DNA of 10,892 nt. Source: Flavobacteriales bacterium. Its GTDB lineage: Bacteria; Bacteroidota; Bacteroidia; Flavobacteriales_D; Cryomorphaceae. This document shows, in pieces, positions 5,375 through 10,892 of this stretch. The DNA is taken from NCBI GenBank assembly GCA_020200995.1, contig JAIVHQ010000324.1:1-10892 (forward strand), written 5' to 3'. Numbering within the stretch: position 1 is the first letter of the stretch; each line of letters begins with the position of its first letter. The position numbers and the translations under genes are program-made. A model generated the notes under the pieces. It worked only from the letters and a program-made list of their open reading frames with translations, did not search any database and had not been told where the DNA came from.

Positions 5375-5807
5375 GAATAAAGCAGCCACCTTTTTTGGCG
5401 GCCATCACAACGATCAAGTGACCACAATGATTGCATATTGTTCACTGCACTGAATCTTAGCCCGGATTTGAAGTCCTTTTCGGGAAAAACAGTTTTCGGG
5501 AAATAAAGCCGGAAGCGCACAGCCCGTTAAATCCCCGGCAAGGGTATCCGCCCCGATTCACCTTCAATTTTCGGAAACCAATCTTCAGCCCAATCGGTTT
5601 TGGCCTTTTCGATTTGCTCCTCGCTGCTGGTACTTCCGGTTGCCAATTTCCGAAGGGCGGGTGTGGTCGATGAATATGAAGGGCGCCACCATCCGTTTTT
5701 TGCGAAACGGCAATGGCCTTCCGCCTAAAAGTCTTAGACGTCGCGACTCCTCTCTTTAATGATCAGTGATTTGTTGGACACAGCGCGAAAAGTTAGCCGG
5801 AGAAATC
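5375..5807. other. Non-genic region between convergent helicase and feo operon
   Basis: These 433 bases separate two convergent transcription units, yet I see no good intrinsic terminator for either. GCCACC-TTTTTT-GGCGGC at about 5385-5402 makes only a mismatched stem with no T tail. The stretch holds an 11-base direct repeat TTTTCGGGAAA (5477-5487 and 5493-5503) and a minus-strand open frame without a start (5527-5724) that may be a gene remnant. Confidence 0.55.
5527..5724 (-). pseudogene. Possible decayed gene remnant, unknown family
   Basis: A minus-strand frame is open for 65 codons to TAA at 5527-5529 but has no ATG. Its composition looks protein-like: an N-terminal part with KNGWWRPSYSSTTPALRKLA, then an acidic amphipathic stretch SSEEQIEKAKTDWAEDWFPK. 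Two stop codons (TAG at 5725-5727 and TAA at 5734-5736) interrupt the same frame upstream. Beyond them the frame stays readable to about 5807. This pattern fits the 3' remnant of a degraded gene. I do not recognise the family, and a chance open frame is possible. Confidence 0.3.
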
Positions 5808-5930
5808 TCAGGCATCCGAATCGTTGAACTCACAGTGGGCGCATCCATCCGAATTGTCCTTTCGAAATAAACGATACACTCCGATGGAGACAACGGCAAT
5901 AAAGAGGACGAAAACGATGACTTCTTGCAT
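5808..5930 (-). CDS. FeoB-associated Cys-rich membrane protein
   Basis: This is a 40-residue protein with one hydrophobic segment at its N-terminus (about residues 3-19, VIVFVLFIAVVSIGV). A basic stop-transfer patch YRLFRK follows, then a short cytoplasmic tail with a CAHC pair (C30, C33). Small proteins with this layout form the FeoB-associated Cys-rich membrane protein family, encoded directly after feoB. They are thought to assist ferrous-iron transport, but the mechanism is unknown. The ATG at 5928-5930 lies 8 bases after the feoB stop, placing it in the same operon. A longer in-frame extension into feoB is unlikely because it would run antiparallel to nothing conserved. The CxxC pair could bind iron or sense redox state (inference). 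Confidence 0.75.
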   Translation of the reverse strand: MQEVIVFVLFIAVVSIGVYRLFRKDNSDGCAHCEFNDSDA

Positions 5931-5938
5931 ACCCAAAA

Positions 5939-8059
5939 TTAAGAAAGAAATTGGTAGACACCCAATGCGGCGAAATAAGCCAGGAGGGTCATGAACAGAG
6001 TTTGAGCTGCAGGCCATTTCCACGACTTGGTCTCGCGGTACACAATGGCGATTGTGCTCATGCACTGCATCGCAAAGGCATAAAATACGAGCAACGACCA
6101 CACCACCGCCTTGGTAAAAAAGGGCCCGCCCGTTTGCGGATTGCGCTCACCGCTGAGGCGCTCCTGTATGGTTGTCATGTCATCTTCCGAAGCGCCAATG
6201 CTGTACAAGGTCGCCATTGTGCTCACAAAGACTTCCCGCGCTGCAAAGCTGGTGATAAGGGCGATACCCACTTTCCAATCGTAACCCAAAGGCGCAATGG
6301 CCGGCTCTATAAAACGGCCCAACTGCCCGGCATAACTCGCTTCCAACCTACGCGTTGACACCATTACTTCATATGCTTCAAAAGCCTCTTCGCCGGCTGT
6401 CGCTTCGGGCACGGGCACGGATGCTTCCGCATTCTCAATGGCGTCGCCCGGACCGTAAGAGGCCATCACCCACAACACGATGCTGATGGCCAAAATGACT
6501 TTTCCAGCTTCAAAAACAAATGTTCTCGATTTTTCATACATCGTTATGGCCACCGTTTTTGGATTGGGCCAGGAGTACCGCGGTAGCTCCATCACAAGGT
6601 GACCACCGGGCTCGCGCTTCATTGCCCATTTGAGAAGAAGGGCGGATACCAGCGCCGCGGCAATGCCGAGGAGGTACATGGCAAACAGGGCCATACCGCG
6701 CTGGTCAAACATACTCCCTTCTTCGGAATCCATGACAAGACCAATTAACACAATATAAACCGGCAGCCTCGCTGCGCAACTCATAAACGGCGTCACAAAT
6801 ATGGTGATCAGCCTGTCGCGCTTGTTGGAAATGGTGCGGGTTGCCATAATGGCGGGTATCGCGCAGGCAAATCCACTGATCAGCGGCACCACACTGCGGC
6901 CGTTGAGTCCAAAGGGACGCATGGCTTTATCTGTGATAAAAACGGCGCGCGCCATATATCCCGATCCTTCTAAAATGGCCAGAAAAGCAAATAGCAGCGC
7001 TATTTGCGGGATGAATATCATGATGCCCCCCAATCCCGGAAGAATTCCTTCGGCCACGAGGTCGTTGAGCGCTCCCGCTGGCAGATTCTCAGAAACAGTA
7101 AAGGACAGGTAGGCAAAAAATTGGTCTATCGCCTCCATGGGAGCTTCTGCCCAGGCAAAAATGGCTTGAAAAATGACGAACAGGAGACCCAAAAATATGG
7201 CAAACCCCGCATAGCGGTGCAGGAAGACAGCATCTAATTTTCGGGTGTAGTTTACCCTGGCTACCACCTCTTCAGACTTCACACATTTGGCCAGAATTTC
7301 GCGGATGCCCTCGTACCTCGCCTTGGTTTCGGAGCGTCGGGCTTCGTCGGGATCAAAGCCGTAATTATCCGCGGCCTTTTCGAGTTTCTTACGTTGTGTA
7401 GCGTCGATGCGTGTGCCTTCGCTGCGAAACTTGAGCCATTGAAAAGCGCGGTACGGTTCCTGAATACCCGTGATGTCAGCGAGGGCAGCCAGCATCTCAG
7501 GCTTGCACACCTTTTCAATATCCATCATCTGCCGGCCCTTTTTGAAATGACCGGATGCAATGGCATTCCGCACCTCATCCATCCCCACACCTTTATCAGC
7601 TGTGGCGATGTACACGGGGATGCCAAGCAGACGCTCCAGAATAGTTTTATTGACCCTGATCCCGTCCTTTTCGGCCTGGTCATGCATATTGAGCACAAGT
7701 GCCATTGGAAGCCCGAGGTCAATCAACTGCGAAACAAAAAACAAACTGCGCTCAGGATTGCTCATGTCAGCCACAGCGACGATGGCATCTACATCGATTC
7801 CCGGTTCAAGGCCGCACAAAACGCGAAAAACGACCTGCTCGTCTTCAGATCTTGGGTAGAGGTTGTAAGTACCCGGCAAGTCGATGATCTCGACTTTAGA
7901 ACCTTGAGATTTGAGTATACCCGACTTTTTGTCGACTGTGATGCCCGGATAGTTCCCGACCTTTTGGCGAAGGCCTGTCAGGGAATTGAAAACCGTTGAC
8001 TTACCGACGTTGGGCACCCCTGCCAGGGCCACTGTTTGCGGGCCTGAAGATAAGCTCAT
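5939..8059 (-). CDS. feoB: Ferrous iron transport protein B (FeoB)
   Basis: This 706-residue inner-membrane protein takes up Fe(II). The N-terminal GTPase domain has G1 GVPNVGKST (14-22), G2 T41 in PGITVD, G3 DLPG (60-63) and G4 NMHD (124-127). A helical GDI-like region follows to about residue 270. The membrane part has two gate-like repeats. The first contains GFACAIPAIMATR and FMSCAARLPVY, with the cysteines expected along the iron path. The second contains FAAREVFVSTMATLYSIG. The length is close to typical single-polypeptide FeoB proteins. The ATG starts one base after the feoA stop (TGA-C-ATG), so feoA and feoB are translationally coupled. An extra loop of about 50 residues between the gates (PEATAGEEAFEAYEVMV region) is common in Bacteroidota FeoB. 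No frameshift or missing motif is seen. Confidence 0.97.
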   Translation of the reverse strand: MSLSSGPQTVALAGVPNVGKSTVFNSLTGLRQKVGNYPGITVDKKSGILKSQGSKVEIIDLPGTYNLYPRSEDEQVVFRVLCGLEPGIDVDAIVAVADMSNPERSLFFVSQLIDLGLPMALVLNMHDQAEKDGIRVNKTILERLLGIPVYIATADKGVGMDEVRNAIASGHFKKGRQMMDIEKVCKPEMLAALADITGIQEPYRAFQWLKFRSEGTRIDATQRKKLEKAADNYGFDPDEARRSETKARYEGIREILAKCVKSEEVVARVNYTRKLDAVFLHRYAGFAIFLGLLFVIFQAIFAWAEAPMEAIDQFFAYLSFTVSENLPAGALNDLVAEGILPGLGGIMIFIPQIALLFAFLAILEGSGYMARAVFITDKAMRPFGLNGRSVVPLISGFACAIPAIMATRTISNKRDRLITIFVTPFMSCAARLPVYIVLIGLVMDSEEGSMFDQRGMALFAMYLLGIAAALVSALLLKWAMKREPGGHLVMELPRYSWPNPKTVAITMYEKSRTFVFEAGKVILAISIVLWVMASYGPGDAIENAEASVPVPEATAGEEAFEAYEVMVSTRRLEASYAGQLGRFIEPAIAPLGYDWKVGIALITSFAAREVFVSTMATLYSIGASEDDMTTIQERLSGERNPQTGGPFFTKAVVWSLLVFYAFAMQCMSTIAIVYRETKSWKWPAAQTLFMTLLAYFAALGVYQFLS

Positions 8060-8060
8060 G

Positions 8061-8300
8061 TCAGGCAGCGGTTCCTATGAGCTTCACGCGAATGAGCTTC
8101 GCTTCTTCCTTGCGAAGTGCGATTACAGAATTATCAATCTTAAAGGCCAATGGATCACCGAATGGCGCTGATATGAGCAATTCCAAAGACTTGCCCGGCA
8201 AGAAACCCATTTCATTGAGCCGCTGTCCTGTCTCATTTTGATCGAGCTCAAGAATTTCAACGGCTTGGTGGAGGGCTATGCTGTCGGCGGTAATGGTCAT
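8061..8300 (-). CDS. feoA: Ferrous iron transport protein A (FeoA)
   Basis: This 79-residue cytoplasmic protein has the SH3-like beta-barrel fold of FeoA, which is needed for FeoB-dependent Fe(II) uptake and may act on its GTPase domain. Recognisable pieces are QRLNEMGFLPGKSLELL (about 26-42), APFGDPLAFKI (45-55) and the final strand SVIALRKEEAKLIRV (58-72). The ATG at 8298-8300 is the first gene of the feo operon and lies directly downstream of the palindrome at 8313-8329. It ends one base before feoB. The length is normal for the family. Confidence 0.95.
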   Translation of the reverse strand: MTITADSIALHQAVEILELDQNETGQRLNEMGFLPGKSLELLISAPFGDPLAFKIDNSVIALRKEEAKLIRVKLIGTAA

Positions 8301-8312
8301 TGCTGTCGTTTA

Positions 8313-8332
8313 TTTAAAATCATTCTAAAGTA
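8313..8332 (-). promoter_or_regulatory. Probable feo promoter -7 box overlapped by a palindromic operator
   Basis: On the minus strand, TTTAGAATGATTTTAAA (8329 to 8313) is a 17-base palindrome with 7 of 8 pairs matching around a central G. It resembles the TTAG...CTAA type of site used by DtxR/IdeR-class iron regulators more than a Fur box. It lies 12-29 bases before the feoA ATG. It overlaps TACTTTAG (8332 to 8325), one mismatch from the Bacteroidota -7 consensus TANNTTTG. Binding here would block transcription, which fits iron repression of feoAB. The regulator itself is not in the window, and no clear -33 box was found. Confidence 0.45.
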
Positions 8333-8392
8333 CAAGAATACGACATGGGCAGCTTTAAACACCGAACGAACAGATCTACTGTCACTGCCGAT

Positions 8393-9709
8393 TCAGGCGG
8401 GCAGCAGAATCCCGTGGAGGTCAAAAGGATCAGCCGATGTGATTTTCACTTCCGCAAAATCACCGATGCGCGCGTAGCCGCTCGACTTGGGCACGATCAC
8501 TTCGTTATCCACTTCGGGCGAGTCAAACTCGGTGCGGCCAATGTAGTTCCCACCTTCGACCCGATCGATCATCACCCGCAGTGTTTGCCCCACCTTTTCC
8601 AGGTTCACGTCGTGTGAAATACCCGACTGCAATTCCATGATGGCTTCAGCACGGGCGCTTTTCACCCCTTCGGGTACATCGTCTTCGAAATTAAATGCGT
8701 GCGTATCTTCCTCATGGCTGTAGGTGAACACCCCGAGCCGGTCGAAACGCATTTCCCCAACCCACTCGAGCATCTCGGCCTGGTCTTCTTCACTCTCTCC
8801 CGGATAGCCGGAAATCAACGTGGTGCGCACGGCAATGCCGGGAACGCGTTCGCGGATCTGACGGATCAGCTCCGTGGTCTTCTCGCGCGTGATGCCGCGG
8901 CGCATGGCCTTGAGCATTCTTGTACTCGCGTGCTGCAGCGGAATATCGAGGTAATTGCAAATGTTATCGCGCTCCCGCATCACATCGAGCACATCCATCG
9001 GGAAGCCGCTCGGAAAGGCGTAGTGCAGCCTGATCCACTCTATGCCCTTTACATCGGAAAGGTGCTCGAGCAGTTTGGCCAATTCGCGCTTTTTGTAAAT
9101 ATCGAGCCCGTAATAAGTCAGGTCCTGCGCGATGAGGATCAGCTCTTTTGTGCCCTTGGCGGCAAGGCTTTCTGCCCTCTTCACCAACTCCTCGATCGGG
9201 GTGCTGCGGTGCTTGCCGCGCATTATCGGAATGGCGCAAAACGAGCAAGGTCGGTCGCATCCTTCCGCGATTTTGAAATAGGCGTAATGCACGGGAGTGG
9301 TGAGCAGGCGCTCTCCTACCAGTTCGTGCTTGTAATCCGCCTTCAGCGTTTTGAGTAATCGTGGAAGGTCGCGGGTTCCGAAGTATTCGTCTACATCGGG
9401 AATTTCTTTTTCCAAATCCGGCTTGTAACGCTCGCTCAGGCAACCGGTCACATAGACCTTGTCAACCATTCCGTGCGCTTTGGCGTCGGCCCATTGCAGG
9501 ATGGTGTCGATGCTTTCCTGCTTGGCATTTTCGATAAATCCGCAGGTGTTGATGATCACCACAGAGGCGTCGCCGTCGTCGCTTTCGTGAACCACGTCGT
9601 ATTTGTTGGCCTTAAGTTGGGCCATCATCTCCTCACTGTCGAAGATGTTCTTTGAGCAACCGAGGGTCACCACATTTACTTTATTCTTTTTGAGCGTCTT
9701 CGTCTTCAT
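8393..9709 (-). CDS. rimO: Ribosomal protein uS12 methylthiotransferase RimO
   Basis: This 438-residue radical-SAM enzyme methylthiolates a conserved aspartate of ribosomal protein S12. The N-terminal UPF0004 domain binds the auxiliary iron-sulfur cluster through C18 (TLGCSKNIFDSE), C56 (NTCGF) and C90 (VTGCLSERY). The radical-SAM cluster motif is C151-xxx-C155-xx-C158 in EGCDRPCSFCAIP. A C-terminal TRAM domain (about 370-438) includes LRVMIDRVEGGNYIGRTEFD and FAEVKITSADPFDLHG. The TLGCSKN start and the PIMRGKHRS stretch distinguish RimO from the related tRNA enzyme MiaB. The ATG overlaps the ftsY stop by 4 bases (ATGA), giving a coupled ftsY-rimO unit. The length is typical. Confidence 0.96.
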   Translation of the reverse strand: MKTKTLKKNKVNVVTLGCSKNIFDSEEMMAQLKANKYDVVHESDDGDASVVIINTCGFIENAKQESIDTILQWADAKAHGMVDKVYVTGCLSERYKPDLEKEIPDVDEYFGTRDLPRLLKTLKADYKHELVGERLLTTPVHYAYFKIAEGCDRPCSFCAIPIMRGKHRSTPIEELVKRAESLAAKGTKELILIAQDLTYYGLDIYKKRELAKLLEHLSDVKGIEWIRLHYAFPSGFPMDVLDVMRERDNICNYLDIPLQHASTRMLKAMRRGITREKTTELIRQIRERVPGIAVRTTLISGYPGESEEDQAEMLEWVGEMRFDRLGVFTYSHEEDTHAFNFEDDVPEGVKSARAEAIMELQSGISHDVNLEKVGQTLRVMIDRVEGGNYIGRTEFDSPEVDNEVIVPKSSGYARIGDFAEVKITSADPFDLHGILLPA

Positions 9710-10668
9710 ATCTTCCCAATGCTGAATAGCGAGTCCACGAACTCGAATTTGTTGAACACCTGCAGGTGCTCCATGCCCTCGCCCACCCCGATGTATTTCA
9801 CCGGGATTTTAAACTCGTCCGAAATGCCGATTACGACACCGCCCTTAGCCGTGCCGTCGATTTTGGTGAGCGCCAGGGCAGTCACTTCGGTGGCTTTGGT
9901 AAATTGGCGGGCCTGCTCCACGGCATTTTGGCCGGTAGAGCCGTCGAGTACCAGAAGCACTTCGTGGGGAGCACCGGGCACTACTTTGTCCATCACGCGG
10001 CGTATTTTGGTGAGCTCGTTCATCAGGTTCACCTTATTGTGCAGGCGACCGGCCGTATCGATAAGCACCACGTCGGCCCTCTGGCGCACTGCCGATTGCA
10101 GGGTATCAAAAGCCACGGATGCCGGATCGGCGCCCATGCCCTGATCGACGATGGGCACACCTGCGCGTTCCGACCAGATGCGCAACTGCTCTACAGCGGC
10201 GGCGCGAAATGTATCGGCAGCACCGAGCACCACGCCTTTTCCTGCTTTCTTAAACTGATAGGCAAGCTTACCGATGGTGGTCGTTTTGCCCACACCGTTT
10301 ACCCCCACCACCATAATCACATGGGGGCGCTGGCCTTCGGGCAAAGTGAATTCCGTCGCAGTACCCGAATTATTCTCTTCAAGCAGGGCGGCGATTTCTT
10401 CTTTTAGAATTCTGTTGAGTTCATCGGTGCCGAGGTACTTGTCGCGCGATACGCGGGCTTCGATCCTTTCGATGACTTTGAGGGTGGTATTCACGCCCAC
10501 ATCGGCAGTGATGAGAATTTCCTCCAGACTGTCGAGCACTTCGTCATCGACCCTCGATTTTCCCGCAACGGCTTTGCTGAGCTTTGAAAAAATACCCGTT
10601 TTGGTTTTTTCCAGGCCCTCGTCGAGCTTTTCTTTCTTGTCGCGCGAAAACAGATTGAAGATTCCCAT
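9706..10668 (-). CDS. ftsY: Signal recognition particle receptor FtsY
   Basis: This 320-residue SRP-family GTPase docks SRP-ribosome complexes at the inner membrane for co-translational insertion. A short N-terminal region (MGIFNLFSRDKKEKLDEGLE) replaces the long acidic A domain of enterobacterial FtsY, as usual in Bacteroidota. The helical N domain spans about 25-100. The G domain has G1 GVNGVGKTT (122-130), the insertion-box motif DTFRAAAVEQL (152-162), G3 DTAGR (204-208), G4 TKID (268-271) and the closing GVGEGMEHLQVF (294-305). The start at 10668 gives this conserved MGIF N-terminus. A longer frame to 10704 would begin inside the terminator hairpin and is rejected. rimO follows with a 4-base overlap. 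Confidence 0.96.
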   Translation of the reverse strand: MGIFNLFSRDKKEKLDEGLEKTKTGIFSKLSKAVAGKSRVDDEVLDSLEEILITADVGVNTTLKVIERIEARVSRDKYLGTDELNRILKEEIAALLEENNSGTATEFTLPEGQRPHVIMVVGVNGVGKTTTIGKLAYQFKKAGKGVVLGAADTFRAAAVEQLRIWSERAGVPIVDQGMGADPASVAFDTLQSAVRQRADVVLIDTAGRLHNKVNLMNELTKIRRVMDKVVPGAPHEVLLVLDGSTGQNAVEQARQFTKATEVTALALTKIDGTAKGGVVIGISDEFKIPVKYIGVGEGMEHLQVFNKFEFVDSLFSIGKI

Positions 10669-10686
10669 GGTAGCTGTGTTTAAACG

Positions 10687-10721
10687 AAAAAAGGCCTTTT
10701 CCAAAGGTCGGAAAAAGCCTT
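10687..10721 (-). terminator. Rho-independent terminator after the DUF4295 gene
   Basis: Read on the minus strand, AAGGCTTTTTCC (10721-10710) pairs with GGAAAAGGCCTT (10702-10691) around a 7-base loop. All 12 positions pair, one of them as G-U, and a U-rich tail runs from the end of the stem to 10687. It lies about 20 bases after the DUF4295 stop and ends 18 bases before the ftsY ATG. It therefore separates the upstream ribosomal-protein-type transcript from ftsY, unless read-through is used. Confidence 0.75.
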
Positions 10722-10741
10722 AAATAACTTTCGAAACGGAA

Positions 10742-10892
10742 TTAGTTTCCGTCCTTGAACCAATCGCCCACTTGGTCGTTGGTCACAACTTCTTCTTTAA
10801 ATGAGTACGATCCGGTTTTGGGCGACTTCACCATTTTGATCACTTTGGTGTGGTTCTTACCCGAACCTGTTTGGAGCGTTGCTACGGTCTTC
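10742..10892 (-). CDS. DUF4295 family protein, 5' end beyond window
   Basis: The last 49 codons of a small basic protein run off the right edge. Recognisable segments are KTVATLQTGSGKNHTKVIKM, VKSPKTGSYSFKEEVVTND and a tail ending VGDWFKDGN. The family is about 50 residues long and restricted to Bacteroidota, so only the first few residues (probably MAK) are missing. In that phylum it is normally encoded after rpmB and rpmG (ribosomal proteins L28 and L33) and before ftsY, which fits this position. Its size, charge and gene company suggest a ribosomal protein, possibly the Bacteroidota-specific one described as bL38, but I am not certain of that identity. A strong terminator follows. Confidence 0.85.
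   Translation of the reverse strand, partial: KTVATLQTGSGKNHTKVIKMVKSPKTGSYSFKEEVVTNDQVGDWFKDGN

Noticed and set aside
5385..5402. Terminator after the helicase gene
   Set aside because: The stem GCCACC/GGCGGC has a mismatch, its loop is the T run itself and no T tail follows.
5808..6101. 97-codon version of the FeoB-associated protein
   Set aside because: The extra N-terminal 57 residues overlap the feoB 3' end in another frame. The membrane protein begins at 5930, just after the feoB stop.
1..10892. CRISPR arrays, tRNA or rRNA genes, insertion sequences
   Set aside because: No regularly spaced repeat arrays, tRNA cloverleaf cores, rRNA segments or transposase frames were seen on either strand.

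Overview
The window looks like a chromosomal segment of a Bacteroidota bacterium, probably from the Flavobacteriia or a related marine/environmental lineage. Three things support this. The right end has the gene order DUF4295 – ftsY – rimO, which is typical of that phylum. The Pif1-like helicase with a C-terminal HTH module and the short SSB are both common there. Shine-Dalgarno sequences are weak or absent. Identification rests on recognising protein families by eye; no database search was run.

Left part (about 1-1760, AT-rich, all genes on the minus strand) is accessory DNA. It holds a two-gene metal/mercury module (merTP plus a small GDCCVxC-domain Cys-rich protein) and an overlapping HigB-HigA toxin-antitoxin pair whose toxin gene is frameshifted. 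A closely matching 17-base motif (78-94 and 1082-1098, one mismatch) follows the last stop codon of each module. At the second site it forms one arm of a long imperfect hairpin with bulged bases. This resembles integron attC sites, so the two modules may be gene cassettes.

Middle part (about 1980-5374, GC-rich, plus strand) holds a short single-stranded DNA-binding protein gene and a Pif1/RecD-like superfamily 1 helicase gene. They are separated by about 590 bases with no convincing gene but several inverted repeats. Upstream of ssb are three TAAACG motifs spaced exactly 10 bp apart. The helicase gene is split by a one-base frameshift in a C5 run, which separates the helicase core from its C-terminal helix-turn-helix module.

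Right part (5808-10892, minus strand) is ordinary housekeeping DNA. It holds a ferrous-iron uptake operon (feoA, feoB and a 40-residue FeoB-associated Cys-rich membrane protein) with a palindrome overlapping its probable promoter. Upstream of that are rimO and ftsY, overlapping by 4 bp, then a rho-independent terminator and the 3' part of a DUF4295 gene. Between the helicase and the feo operon (5375-5807) is a non-genic stretch with what may be a decayed coding remnant.
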